Source of the DNA: Phaeovulum vinaykumarii
GTDB taxonomy: Bacteria; Pseudomonadota; Alphaproteobacteria; Rhodobacterales; Rhodobacteraceae
DNA length: 64,000 nt
Direction: 5' to 3'
Assembly (NCBI RefSeq): GCF_900156695.1
Contig: NZ_FTOM01000002.1
Location: 744,001-808,000 of the forward strand
The notes beneath the pieces were generated by a model. The model did not search any database and was not told where the DNA came from. It saw only the letters and a list, made by a program, of their open reading frames with translations. Positions 7,912-17,187 of the stretch are shown piece after piece. Position 1 is the first letter of the stretch. Every line of letters begins with the position of its first letter. A program made the translations under genes and the position numbers.

Positions 7912-8811
7912 ATGACTGACGTGACCCCGACCCCCACCCGATCCGAGCGCGCGCGGCTCCTGCGCGATTTCTGGTTCTATTTCTCCGAAAACCGCGGCGC
8001 GGTGATCGGCCTTGCGGTCTTCGTGGCGCTGGTGCTGCTGGCGATCTTCGCGCCGCTGATCGCGCCGCATTCGCCCACGCTCCAGCACCGCGACCTTCTG
8101 CTGACGCCGCCGGCCTGGGTGGCGGGGGGCAATCCCGACTTCCTGCTGGGCACCGATGCGGTGGGGCGCGACATCCTCTCGCGGCTGATCTTCGGGGCGC
8201 GGCAATCGCTGTTCATCGGCTGCGTGGTCGTGTCGATCGCGCTGTCGGGGGGTATCCTCCTGGGCCTTGTCGCGGGCTTCTTCGGCGGCTGGGTCGATGC
8301 CGTCATCATGCGGGTGATGGACGTGATCCTGGCGTTTCCGTCGCTGCTGCTGGCGCTGGTGATGGTGGCGATCCTGGGGCCGGGGCTGATGAACGCGATG
8401 ATCGCCATCGCCATCGTGCTGCAACCCCATTTCGCGCGGCTGACCCGCGCTGCCGTCATGGCCGAGAAGAACCGCGAATATGTCATGGCCGCGCGCGTGG
8501 CCGGGGCGGGGCGGCTGCGGCTGATGTTCCGCACCATCTTGCCCAATTGCCTGGCGCCGCTGATCGTGCAGGGCACGCTGTCGTTCTCGAATGCGGTGCT
8601 CGATGCCGCGGCGCTGGGCTTTCTGGGCATGGGCGCCCAGCCGCCGACGCCCGAATGGGGCACCATGCTGGCCGAGGCGCGCGAATTCATCCTGCGCGCC
8701 TGGTGGGTGGTGACCTTCCCCGGCCTGGCCATCCTGATCACGGTGCTGGCGATCAATCTGGTGGGCGACGGGCTGCGCGATGCGCTCGATCCCAAGCTGA
8801 AGCGGAGCTGA
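7912..8811 (+). CDS. dppC: Peptide ABC transporter permease, DppC type
   Basis: A 299-aa permease with an N-terminal OppC_N segment (FWFYFSENRGAVIGLAVFVALVLLAIFAPLIAPHSP), the GTDAVGRDILSRLIFGARQSL motif of DppC proteins, and the EAA loop (NREYVMAARVAGAGRLRLMFRTILPNCLAP). The ATG at 7912 is chosen over an upstream in-frame GTG-type start because it follows GAGGGCGCC and gives the family-typical N-terminus. It partners DppB. The next gene begins four bases after the stop. Confidence 0.95.
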   Translation: MTDVTPTPTRSERARLLRDFWFYFSENRGAVIGLAVFVALVLLAIFAPLIAPHSPTLQHRDLLLTPPAWVAGGNPDFLLGTDAVGRDILSRLIFGARQSLFIGCVVVSIALSGGILLGLVAGFFGGWVDAVIMRVMDVILAFPSLLLALVMVAILGPGLMNAMIAIAIVLQPHFARLTRAAVMAEKNREYVMAARVAGAGRLRLMFRTILPNCLAPLIVQGTLSFSNAVLDAAALGFLGMGAQPPTPEWGTMLAEAREFILRAWWVVTFPGLAILITVLAINLVGDGLRDALDPKLKRS

Positions 8812-8815
8812 GACC

Positions 8816-9664
8816 ATGGCCCTTCTCGAAATCCGCAATCTCTCGGTCAGCTTCGCCACCTCGACCGGCCTCTTCCACGCCGTGCAGGGCATCGACATGT
8901 CGGTCGACCCGCGCGAGGTGCTGGCCGTCGTCGGCGAAAGCGGATCGGGCAAGTCGGTGGCGATGCTGGCGACGATGGGCCTTCTGCCCGACACCGCCAC
9001 GATCACCGCCGATGCGCTGCGCTTCGACGGGCGCGACATGCTGAACCTGAGCGCGGCCGAGCGGCGCCGGATCATCGGGCGCGACATCTCGATGATCTTT
9101 CAGGAGCCGATCGCCTCGCTCAATCCGTGCTTCACCGTGGGCTACCAGATCGAGGAAGTGCTGCGCGTCCATCTGGGGCTGGGCAAGCGCGAACGCCGGG
9201 CCCGGGCGATCGAGCTTTTCGCGCAGGTGGGCATTCCTCAGCCCGAGGCGCGTCTGTCGAGCTATCCCCACCAGATGTCGGGCGGGCAATGTCAGCGGGT
9301 GATGATCGCCATGGCGATTGCCTGCAAGCCCAAGCTGCTGATCGCCGACGAGCCGACCACCGCGCTCGACGTCACGATCCAGAAGCAGATCCTGGATCTG
9401 TTGATGACGCTTCAGGAGGAAACCGGCATGGGCATGATCATGATCACCCATGACATGGGCGTGGTGGCCGAGACCGCCGACCGCGTGGTGGTGATGTTCA
9501 AGGGCCGCAAGATGGAGGAAGCGGGCGTGCTGGAGATCTTCGAGGCGCCGGCGCATCCCTATACGCGCGCGCTGCTTGCGGCGCTGCCGGAACTGGCCAC
9601 GGGCGACCGGCTGCCCACGGTGTCCGATTTCGTCGATGCCGAAGCCCTGGCGGGGGGTGCGTGA
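8816..9664 (+). CDS. dppD: Peptide ABC transporter ATPase, DppD type
   Basis: A 282-aa ATP-binding subunit with Walker [12 protein letters not shown] (about residue 40), Q-loop [10 protein letters not shown], signature MSGGQCQR, Walker [13 protein letters not shown] and the switch His in MIMITHDMG. The C-terminus carries the shortened oligopeptide-transporter extension ([14 protein letters not shown]). It pairs with DppF on the cytoplasmic face. Its stop overlaps the start of dppF. Confidence 0.95.
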   Translation: MALLEIRNLSVSFATSTGLFHAVQGIDMSVDPREVLAVVGESGSGKSVAMLATMGLLPDTATITADALRFDGRDMLNLSAAERRRIIGRDISMIFQEPIASLNPCFTVGYQIEEVLRVHLGLGKRERRARAIELFAQVGIPQPEARLSSYPHQMSGGQCQRVMIAMAIACKPKLLIADEPTTALDVTIQKQILDLLMTLQEETGMGMIMITHDMGVVAETADRVVVMFKGRKMEEAGVLEIFEAPAHPYTRALLAALPELATGDRLPTVSDFVDAEALAGGA

Positions 9665-10536
9665 TGATGGAGACCCGGACCAATCCCCCCGTTCTCGAGG
9701 CCTCGGGCATCGTGCGCGACTATCCCGGCGCGGGGGGCCTGTTCCGTCGCGCCCGGCCGGTGCGCGCGCTCAAGGGGATCTCGTTTGCCGTCGAACAGGG
9801 CCGGACGCTGGCCGTGGTCGGCGAAAGCGGCTGCGGCAAGTCCACGCTGGCGCGCATCATCACGCTGATCGACCCGGCGACCGAAGGCACGCTGAGGATC
9901 GACGGCCAGCCGGTCGATATCGCCCGCGAGACGCTCTCGCGCGAGATGCGGCGCAAGGTGCAGATCGTGTTCCAGAACCCCTATGGCTCGCTCAACCCGC
10001 GCCAGAAGGTGGGCGACATGCTGATGGAACCGCTGATCCTGAACACCGCCGACAGTGCCGCCGAACGGCGCGAGAAGGCGATGGCAATGCTGGTCAAGGT
10101 CGGCCTGGGCACCGAGCATTTCCACCGCTATCCGCACATGTTCTCGGGCGGGCAGCGCCAGCGGCTGGCCATCGCGCGGGCGCTGATGGTCAACCCGCGG
10201 CTGCTGGTGCTGGACGAGCCGGTCTCGGCGCTGGATCTGTCGGTGCAGGCGCAGGTGTTGAACCTGCTGGCCGACCTTCAGGAGGAATTCGACCTGACCT
10301 ATGTCTTCATCAGCCACGACCTGTCGGTGGTGCGCTACATCGCCGACGAGGTGATGGTGATGTGGCTGGGCGAGGTGGTCGAATACGGGTCGCGCGATGC
10401 GCTCTTCGGCGATCCGCAGCATGACTATACGCGCACGCTTTTCGCCGCGACGCCGGTCACCGATCTTGCCGCGATCCGCGCCCGCATCGCGCGCCGCCGT
10501 GCCGCCGGGATCGGGACGGCCGGGATCGGGGCCTGA
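9664..10536 (+). CDS. dppF: Peptide ABC transporter ATPase, DppF type
   Basis: A 290-aa ATPase with Walker A GESGCGKSTLAR, Q-loop FQNPYGSLNPRQKV (the DppF hallmark), signature FSGGQRQRLAIA, Walker B LLVLDEPVSALD and His switch FISHDLSV. GTG 9661, ATG 9664 and ATG 9667 lie in a row; ATG 9664 is preferred because it overlaps the dppD stop (ATGA). It is the last gene of the operon and ends before a convergent hairpin shared with the tetR gene. Confidence 0.93.
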   Translation: MMETRTNPPVLEASGIVRDYPGAGGLFRRARPVRALKGISFAVEQGRTLAVVGESGCGKSTLARIITLIDPATEGTLRIDGQPVDIARETLSREMRRKVQIVFQNPYGSLNPRQKVGDMLMEPLILNTADSAAERREKAMAMLVKVGLGTEHFHRYPHMFSGGQRQRLAIARALMVNPRLLVLDEPVSALDLSVQAQVLNLLADLQEEFDLTYVFISHDLSVVRYIADEVMVMWLGEVVEYGSRDALFGDPQHDYTRTLFAATPVTDLAAIRARIARRRAAGIGTAGIGA

Positions 10537-10598
10537 GGCCCCTCGGGCCGGGCCGGCAGGGGGCGGCGGAAACGCGCGCGCGGATGCTGTGATGCAGT

Positions 10599-10638
10599 GA
10601 TGCTGTTCGGCGGCCGGGCCTGTCAGCCGAACAGCATC
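10599..10638. terminator. 13-bp perfect inverted repeat between convergent dppF and tetR
   Basis: GATGCTGTTCGGC (10599-10611) is repeated exactly in inverted orientation (10626-10638) with a 14-base loop. The right arm lies within the last codons of the tetR gene. Its position between convergent genes suggests a bidirectional terminator, although no T-run follows on either side. Confidence 0.55.
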
Positions 10639-11207
10639 CGCGCCACGTCGCGCTGTTCGGCCCAGGCCATGTCCAGCCCCGCATGCAGGCTGTCGGCCTC
10701 GTCCTCGATCCACAGCCGGATCGCCTGACCCGTGACCCGCATGGCCCATTCCGCCAGCATCTGCGACAGATGTTCGGGGGCGGTGGGCATCCGCCGGGCC
10801 AGGGTGGCGGCCAGATCCTCGGACAGGTTCAGAAGCAAGGTCTCGAGCAGATGCTTGAGCCGGGGCGAGCTGTGCCCCAGCGCCGTCAGATGCTGCAAGA
10901 TCTCGCGGTCTTCGCGCAGCTGGTCGAGATGCACCCCGAGGAACGTCTTGAGATCGGCGCCCAGATGGCCGGTGCCCTGCGCCAGATCGGCCAGCGCGTC
11001 CTCGGGGAACCCCGGCGGCACGCCCATCGCCGCGGCTTCCTTGTTCGGGAAATAGTTGAAGAAGGTCCGCGTGCTGATGCCCGCGCGTTCGGCGATGGCC
11101 TCGGTGGTCACCTCGTCAAGGCCGCGCGCGTCGGCCAGCCGCAGCGTGGCCAGCTGAATCTCGCGCGCGGTCTGCAACCGGCGGCGTTGACGTAACGAAA
11201 GCGTCAT
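10623..11207 (-). CDS. TetR-family repressor, probable regulator of the RND operon
   Basis: A 194-aa protein with an N-terminal TetR helix-turn-helix (about residues 13-58: EIQLATLRLADARGLDEVTTEAIAERAGISTRTFFNYFPNKEAA). The C-terminal ligand-binding part is alpha-helical. The ATG at 11207 is chosen because the codons beyond it run into the intergenic operator region. It is divergently transcribed from the efflux operon, and a TTGCACA-C-TGTGCAA palindrome lies between them, the usual arrangement for a drug-responsive repressor of its neighbouring pump. The inducer is unknown. Confidence 0.9.
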   Translation of the reverse strand: MTLSLRQRRRLQTAREIQLATLRLADARGLDEVTTEAIAERAGISTRTFFNYFPNKEAAAMGVPPGFPEDALADLAQGTGHLGADLKTFLGVHLDQLREDREILQHLTALGHSSPRLKHLLETLLLNLSEDLAATLARRMPTAPEHLSQMLAEWAMRVTGQAIRLWIEDEADSLHAGLDMAWAEQRDVARMLFG

Positions 11208-11217
11208 GCGTCTTTCC

Positions 11218-11232
11218 TTGCACACTGTGCAA
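11218..11232. promoter_or_regulatory. Candidate TetR operator
   Basis: TTGCACA-C-TGTGCAA is an exact palindrome around one central base, 11 bp upstream of the tetR start and in the divergent promoter region. A related TGCACA half-site follows at about 11237-11242. Palindromes of this size are typical TetR-family operators; binding is inferred. Confidence 0.55.
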
Positions 11233-11268
11233 AGTATGCACATAAAGAAGCAAGTTGCAAGATTCCCC

Positions 11269-11330
11269 CGCGTGCCCAGTTCCCACGCGTGCCCCAGTTC
11301 CCACGCGTGCCCCAGTTTCCCCGCGTGCCA
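11269..11330 (+). repeat. 18-bp tandem repeat upstream of the RND adaptor gene
   Basis: About three and a half copies of CGCGTGCCCCAGTTCCCA (first copy 17 bp, others 18 bp, one substitution) fill the leader between the candidate operator and the adaptor start at 11355. Copy number would change leader length. Confidence 0.85.
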
Positions 11331-11354
11331 GCTCGCCGCACCCCGGAGCCCCTC

Positions 11355-12593
11355 ATGACCCTGACCACAACCGCCCCTGCCTGCCGTTCCGAACGGCCCG
11401 CCGCCGCCCTTCTTCTCCTGTCCCTTCTGCTGCCGCTTTTCCTGGCGCTGAGCGGGGCCGCCGCCGCCCAGGAGGGGGCCCCGCCCGCCAAGGTGGGCGT
11501 GATGGAGATGACGCGGGCCGAGGTGGCGCAGACCACCGTCCTGCCGGGGCGCGCGGTGGCGTTCCAGAAGGTCGATCTGCGCCCGCGCGTCGAGGGCGTG
11601 GTCGAGGACATCCTCTATACCCCCGGCCGTCCGGTGAAGGCGGGCGACCCGATGTTCCGCATCGACGACGCGGCCTATCGCGCCGAGGTGGCCGCGGACC
11701 GCTCCGAGCTGACCAAGGCGCGCGCGGCGCTGGAGCTGGCGCGCTCGGCCTATGCGCGGGCGTCGCAGCTCGAGGGCAGCGGCTACACCGCCGCCGAGGT
11801 GGAAAGCGCGCGCGCCGATCTGGCCGAGGCCGAAGCCAGCGTCGAGGCCGCCGAGGCCGCGCTCGATTACGCGCAGACGCAGCTGTCCTGGACCACCATC
11901 ACCAGCCCGATCCACGGGGTGCCCGATGTCGCCGCGGTGTCGGTGGGCGATCTGGTCACCGCGGGTCAGGCCGATGCGCTGACCACGATCACGCGGCTGG
12001 ACCCGATCTATGTCGACATGATCGAGGCCAGCGCGCGCATGCTGTCCCTGCGCAGCCGCATCGCCGGGGGCGAGCTTCACCGCTCGAACCGGCTCGAGGC
12101 GCGGCTGGTGCTTGAAAACGGGCAGGTCTACGAAGGCGCGGGCGAACTGGTCACGCCGGGCGTCAGCGTGGCGACCTCGACCGGGACATTCACCGCGCGG
12201 TTCCGCTTCGACAACCCCCGCCGGATGATCCTGCCGGGCATGTTCGTGCGCGGCGAAGTCGTGGTGGGCTCGGTCGATGCCTTCCTGGTGCCCCAGCGTG
12301 CCGCGACGCGCGCGGTCACCGGGGCGCTGACGGTCTATGTCGTCGATGACACCGGCCACGCGCGCCAGCTCAGCCTGACCGAGAGCGGCAGCAGCGGCAA
12401 TGCCTGGATCGTCGAGGACGGCCTCGAGGAGGGCGCGCAGCTGATCGTGGACGGGCTCAAGAGCCTGCGCGACGGCCAGGCGGTCATCCCCGAGCTGTCG
12501 GTGATCGACGCCGAAGGTCTGGTGCAGCCGGCGCCCGAAACCCCCGACAAAGCCGCAAACCCCGACACTGCCGCAACCGGCACAAAGGACTAG
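11355..12593 (+). CDS. RND efflux periplasmic adaptor (membrane fusion protein)
   Basis: A 412-aa HlyD/AcrA-family adaptor. It has a hydrophobic signal (PAAALLLLSLLLPLFLALSGAAAAQ), then GRAVAFQKVDLRPRVEGVVEDILYTPG (lipoyl half), a coiled-coil hairpin (ELTKARAALELARSAYARA to EASVEAAEAALDYAQTQLSWTTITSPI), the second lipoyl half, and a beta-barrel domain. No lipobox Cys is seen. The ATG at 11355 is chosen over an in-frame ATG at 11289 that would translate the tandem repeat. It links the pump in the inner membrane to the outer-membrane factor. Confidence 0.93.
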   Translation: MTLTTTAPACRSERPAAALLLLSLLLPLFLALSGAAAAQEGAPPAKVGVMEMTRAEVAQTTVLPGRAVAFQKVDLRPRVEGVVEDILYTPGRPVKAGDPMFRIDDAAYRAEVAADRSELTKARAALELARSAYARASQLEGSGYTAAEVESARADLAEAEASVEAAEAALDYAQTQLSWTTITSPIHGVPDVAAVSVGDLVTAGQADALTTITRLDPIYVDMIEASARMLSLRSRIAGGELHRSNRLEARLVLENGQVYEGAGELVTPGVSVATSTGTFTARFRFDNPRRMILPGMFVRGEVVVGSVDAFLVPQRAATRAVTGALTVYVVDDTGHARQLSLTESGSSGNAWIVEDGLEEGAQLIVDGLKSLRDGQAVIPELSVIDAEGLVQPAPETPDKAANPDTAATGTKD

Positions 12594-12597
12594 ACCC

Positions 12598-15500
12598 GTG
12601 GCCCGTTTCTTCATTCACCGCCCGGTCTTTGCCTGGGTGCTGGCCATCGTCACCATGCTGGCGGGGCTCTTTGGCGTGCTCAGCCTGCCGATCTCGCAAT
12701 ATCCCGATATCGCGCCGACCACGGTGCGCATCTCGGCCAGCTATTCGGGCGCCTCGGCCGAGACGGTCGAGAATTCCGTCACCCGCGTGATCGAGGACGG
12801 GATGACCGGCCTTGACGGGCTGATCTACATGACCGCCTCGTCTTCGGAAGGCTCGGCCAGCGTGTCGCTGACCTTCGACGACAGCGTCGACCCCGACATG
12901 GCCCAGGTCGAGGTCCAGAACAAGTTGCAGCTGGTGCAGTCGCGCCTGCCCTCGAGCGTCACCCAGCAGGGCGTTCGGGTCAGCCGCTCGACCTCCTCGA
13001 TCCTGATGGTGGGGGCGCTGGTGTCCGAGGACGGGCGGATGACCACGCTCGAGCTGGGCGACCTTCTGGGCGCGTTGATCGAAGACCCGGTGCAGCGCAC
13101 CGAAGGGGTGGGCTCGATCAATGTCTTCGGCACGCAATATGCGATGCGGATCTGGCTCGACCCGTCCAAGCTCTATCGCTATCAGCTCACGCCCTCGGAC
13201 GTGACCGCGGCGGTCTCGGCGCAGAACACCAACGTCACCGTGGGCGCGCTGGGCGCCCAGCCCGTGGTCACGGGGCAGCAATTCACCGTCTCGATGTCGG
13301 CGCAGTCGCAGCTGACCTCGGTCGAGGATTTCGAACGCATCCTGCTGAAGACCGAAACCGACGGTTCGAGCGTCTATCTGGGCGACGTGGCGCGGGTGGA
13401 GCTGGCCGAGGAAAGCTTTGGCACCACCAGCCGCTTCAACGGCAAGCCCGCCGCGGGTTTCGGCGTCAACCTGGCCACCGGCGCCAATGCGGTGGAAACC
13501 GCCGAACGGGTGCGCAGCGTGATCGCGGGGCTGTCGAATGCGCTGCCCGAGGGCGTGCGCGTCGAATATCCCTATGACACCTCGCCCTTCGTCGAGAATT
13601 CGATCGAGCAGGTCTATCACACGCTGATCGAGGCGGTGATCCTGGTCTTCCTGGTGATCTTGCTGTTCCTGCAAAGCTGGCGCGCGACGATCATCCCCAC
13701 GCTGGCGGTGCCGGTCGTGCTGCTGGGCACGTTTGGCGTGCTGGCGGCCTTTGGCATGTCGATCAACACGCTGAGCATGTTCGCGCTGGTGCTGGCGATC
13801 GGGCTTCTGGTCGATGACGCGATCGTCGTCGTCGAGAACGTCGAACGGGTGATGGAGGAAGAGGGGCTCGGCCCGCTCGAGGCCACCGAGAAGAGCATGG
13901 ACGAAATCTCGGGCGCGCTGGTCGGCATCGTCACCGTGCTGTCGGCGGTGTTCCTGCCGATGGCCTTCATGTCGGGCTCGACCGGGGTGATCTACCGGCA
14001 GTTCTCGGTCACGATCATCTCGGCGATGGTGCTGTCGCTGCTGGTGGCGCTGATCCTGACGCCGGCCATGTGCGCCCAGCTCCTGCGCACCGGGCAGGGG
14101 CATGCGCGCCGCGGGCCGCTGGCCGCCTTCAACCGCGGGATCGAACGTCTGACGCGCGGCTATGGCGGCGCGGTGGGCCGGCTGGCGCTGCGTCCGTTCC
14201 GCATGCTGGTGGTGCTGGCGGCGGTGGGGGGCGCGACCTGGCTGGTCTATGAGCGGGTGCCAAGCTCGTTCCTGCCGGGCGAGGATCAGGGCGTGCTGAT
14301 GTCGATGATCGAGCTGCCCGAGGGCGCGACCACCGCCCAGACCCGTGCCGCGGTCGCCGCCATCGAGGACTATTTCCTGAACACCCGCGGCGACGTGGTG
14401 CAATCGGTCTTCGGCGCGGTCGGCTTCAGCTTCGGCGGCAGCGGCCAGAACAAGGCGATGATGTTCATCAAGCTCAAGGATTACGCCGAGCGCCCCGATC
14501 TGGATGCCGCGACCCTGGCCACCGAGGCCAACCGCACCTTCTTCGGCAACCGCTTCGGCCAGATCTTCTTCATGCAGCCCCCCGCCATTCCGGGCATGGG
14601 GACCAGTTCGGGCTTCACCATGTATCTGGTCGATCAGGCCGGGACGGGGCAGGCGGCGCTGAAGGCGGCGGCCGATGCGCTGGTGGCGGCGGCCACGGCC
14701 GACGGGCGCGTGACCAACCTGCGCGGCAACGACGACGCGACCAAGCCCTCGCTGCGGCTGGACATCGACCAGCAGAAGGCCGAGGCGCTGGGCGTCGCGC
14801 TCTCGGATGTGAATGCGATGCTCTCGACCGTCTTCGCGGGCACCTATGTCAACGACTTCCCGCTGGGCAACGACCTGCGCGAGGTCATCGTGCAGGGCGA
14901 CGCCCCCTTCCGCATGCAGCCCGAGGACATCGACGCCTGGTATGTGCGCAATTCCACCGGCGAGATGGTGCCGCTGGCGGCCTTCGTCACCCGCGTCTGG
15001 GACGAGGTGACCCCCTCGCTCGACCGTTTCGGCGGCACCCGCGCGATGGAGATCTCGGGGGCGGCGGCGCAGGGTGTCAGCTCGGGCGTGGCGATGGAGG
15101 TCATGGAAGAGCTGGTGGCGGATCTGCCGGGCGGCTATGGCGCGGCCTGGACGGGGCTGTCCTATCAGGAACGGCTGTCGGGCCATCAGGAGCCGCTGCT
15201 CTATACCCTCTCGGCGCTGGTCGTGTTCCTGTGTCTGGCCGCGCTCTATGAAAGCTGGAGCGTGCCCTTCGCGGTCATGCTGGCGGTGCCGGTGGGCGTG
15301 CTGGGGGCGCTGGTGGCGACCTGGGGGTTCGATCAGTCGAACGACGTCTACTTCAAGGTGGGGCTGCTGACCACGATCGGTCTGGCCGCGCGCAACGCCA
15401 TCCTGATCGTGGAATTTGCCCAGACCCTGCGCGCGCAGGGCCAGGAGCTGGTCGCGGCCACCACCACCGCCGCGCGCCAGCGTCTGCGCCCGATCCTGAT

Positions 15501-15702
15501 GACGTCGCTGGCCTTCGGCTTCGGCATCCTGCCGCTGGCGCTGGCCACCGGCGCCGGCGCCAATGCCCAGAACTCGATCGGCATCGGCATGCTGGGCGGG
15601 ATCATCTTCTCGGCGGTCATCGGCATCGTGATGGTGCCCGTCTTCTATGTCGCGGTCCTGACCGCCATTGCCCGGCTGCGGGGCAGAAAGGCTTTAGCGT
15701 GA
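12598..15702 (+). CDS. RND multidrug efflux pump, AcrB/MexF (HAE1) type
   Basis: A 1034-aa inner-membrane transporter with GTG start four bases after the adaptor stop. The N-terminus ARFFIHRPVFAWVLAIVTMLAGL and the SQYPDIAPTTVRISASYSGASAETVE porter motif are HAE1 hallmarks. The proton-relay Asp pair is in GLLVDDAIVVVENVER (about 407-408). The Lys of the relay, normally in a GLSAKNAILIVEFA motif, reads Arg here (LAARNAILIVEFA). Two large periplasmic loops and 12 membrane segments fit. It exports hydrophobic drugs, dyes or metabolites using the proton gradient. Substrate range is unknown. Confidence 0.95.
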   Translation: MARFFIHRPVFAWVLAIVTMLAGLFGVLSLPISQYPDIAPTTVRISASYSGASAETVENSVTRVIEDGMTGLDGLIYMTASSSEGSASVSLTFDDSVDPDMAQVEVQNKLQLVQSRLPSSVTQQGVRVSRSTSSILMVGALVSEDGRMTTLELGDLLGALIEDPVQRTEGVGSINVFGTQYAMRIWLDPSKLYRYQLTPSDVTAAVSAQNTNVTVGALGAQPVVTGQQFTVSMSAQSQLTSVEDFERILLKTETDGSSVYLGDVARVELAEESFGTTSRFNGKPAAGFGVNLATGANAVETAERVRSVIAGLSNALPEGVRVEYPYDTSPFVENSIEQVYHTLIEAVILVFLVILLFLQSWRATIIPTLAVPVVLLGTFGVLAAFGMSINTLSMFALVLAIGLLVDDAIVVVENVERVMEEEGLGPLEATEKSMDEISGALVGIVTVLSAVFLPMAFMSGSTGVIYRQFSVTIISAMVLSLLVALILTPAMCAQLLRTGQGHARRGPLAAFNRGIERLTRGYGGAVGRLALRPFRMLVVLAAVGGATWLVYERVPSSFLPGEDQGVLMSMIELPEGATTAQTRAAVAAIEDYFLNTRGDVVQSVFGAVGFSFGGSGQNKAMMFIKLKDYAERPDLDAATLATEANRTFFGNRFGQIFFMQPPAIPGMGTSSGFTMYLVDQAGTGQAALKAAADALVAAATADGRVTNLRGNDDATKPSLRLDIDQQKAEALGVALSDVNAMLSTVFAGTYVNDFPLGNDLREVIVQGDAPFRMQPEDIDAWYVRNSTGEMVPLAAFVTRVWDEVTPSLDRFGGTRAMEISGAAAQGVSSGVAMEVMEELVADLPGGYGAAWTGLSYQERLSGHQEPLLYTLSALVVFLCLAALYESWSVPFAVMLAVPVGVLGALVATWGFDQSNDVYFKVGLLTTIGLAARNAILIVEFAQTLRAQGQELVAATTTAARQRLRPILMTSLAFGFGILPLALATGAGANAQNSIGIGMLGGIIFSAVIGIVMVPVFYVAVLTAIARLRGRKALA

Positions 15703-17045
15703 AACCCGTTCTTCTTCTCAGCGCGCTGGTTCTGGCCGGCTGTGCCGTGGGGCCCGATTTCCGCCGCCCCGAGGTCGCTCTCGAGACCCGCTTCGTGGGG
15801 GGCGATGCCGCCAGTATCGGCGCGGTGGCGCGTCAGGCCTGGTGGCAGGACTACCGCGATCCGGTCCTGTCGGATCTGGTGGCGCGGGGGCTGGCGCAGG
15901 GGCTTGACGTGATGGCCGCGAGCGAGCGCCTCCGCGAGGCCGAGGCCAACCTGCGCGCCACCGGCGACAGCGCGCTGAGCGGGTCGCTTGCGGCGGCGCA
16001 GACGCGCGCGGGGGGCGATGGTCTGGTCAATACCGACACCGCCAGCGCAAGCCTGGGCGCGGCCTATGTGCTTGACCTCTTCGGGGGGGTGCGCCGGGCG
16101 CGCGAAGGCGCGCGGGCCGATGTCGTCTCGGCGCGTGCGGCCGAGGAAACCACGCGGCTGGCCTTCCTGGCCGAGCTGGTCGCGGCCTATTCGGATGCCC
16201 GCTACTATCAGGAAGCGCTGGCGCTTTCCCGCCAGACCATCGCCGCGCGCGCGGAAACGGTCGAGATCACCCGCCGTCAGTTCGCCGCCGGGGCCGCCAC
16301 CGAATACGAGCTGGCCCAGGCCGAGGCGCTTCTTCAGACCGCGCGGGCCGATCTGCCCCAATATGCCGCGCAATTCGACGCGCGGGTCTTTGCCATCGCC
16401 ACGCTTCTGGCCGAGCCCGCAGGCCCCCTGCGCACCCGGCTGCAACGCGGGGCGCCGCAACTGCGCATTCCGGGCGGCAGCCGGACGGGCGTGCCCGCCG
16501 ATCTTCTGCGCAACCGCCCCGACGTGCGCGGCGCCGAGGCCGATCTGGCCTCGGCCGTGGCCGCCGTCGGCGTGGCCGAGGCGGACCTTTATCCGGCGCT
16601 GACGCTGTCGGGGACGCTGGCGCGGGCGAACGGGGCCGATACCTGGTCCTTCGGGCCGGGGCTGTCGCTGCCCGTCCTGAGCCAGGGCAGCCTGCGCGGC
16701 GCCCGCGATGCGGCGGTGTCGCGCGCGCGTCAGGCCGAAATCGACTGGCGCGCCGCGATTCTGGCCGCGGTCGAGGATGTGACGGTGGCGCGCTCGAACC
16801 TCGATCGCTATCGCCAGCGCGCCGCCGCGCTGCGCCGCGCCGCTGACAGCTATGACCGCGCGCTGAAACTGGCGCAGGCGAATTACCGCAACGGCGCGAT
16901 CACGCTTCTGGACCTGCTGGAAACCGACCGCAGCGCGGCTTCGGCGCGGATCGCGGCCGCCTCGGGCGTCAACGAGGCCGCCAAGGCCTGGGCCAGCCTG
17001 CGCATCGCCACGGGCGCCGGCGCCGCGGTGGCCGCGGGCGGCTGA
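15699..17045 (+). CDS. Outer-membrane efflux lipoprotein, NodT/OprM family
   Basis: A 448-aa TolC-like channel. A lipoprotein signal with lipobox VLAGC (Cys near residue 15) is followed by AVGPDFRRPE, the NodT-family opening. Two OEP repeats are visible (AYVLDLFGGVRRAREGARADV, and RNRPDVRGAEADLASAVAAVGVAEADLYPALTLSG with DLYPALTL). The GTG start overlaps the pump stop (GTGA). It completes the tripartite efflux system. Confidence 0.93.
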   Translation: MKPVLLLSALVLAGCAVGPDFRRPEVALETRFVGGDAASIGAVARQAWWQDYRDPVLSDLVARGLAQGLDVMAASERLREAEANLRATGDSALSGSLAAAQTRAGGDGLVNTDTASASLGAAYVLDLFGGVRRAREGARADVVSARAAEETTRLAFLAELVAAYSDARYYQEALALSRQTIAARAETVEITRRQFAAGAATEYELAQAEALLQTARADLPQYAAQFDARVFAIATLLAEPAGPLRTRLQRGAPQLRIPGGSRTGVPADLLRNRPDVRGAEADLASAVAAVGVAEADLYPALTLSGTLARANGADTWSFGPGLSLPVLSQGSLRGARDAAVSRARQAEIDWRAAILAAVEDVTVARSNLDRYRQRAAALRRAADSYDRALKLAQANYRNGAITLLDLLETDRSAASARIAAASGVNEAAKAWASLRIATGAGAAVAAGG

Positions 17046-17187
17046 GGCGCGCGGGGGCAGGGGCGTTCGGGGCAGGGATGAGAGGTTCAGGAAGGACGGG
17101 TGGTTGAGCCCGGCCCGCGAAATCCTCTAAACCGCCGCCAGGGGCCCCGCCGTGCGGGCGGCGGCCCCCCGATCGTGGAGCCGTTCG

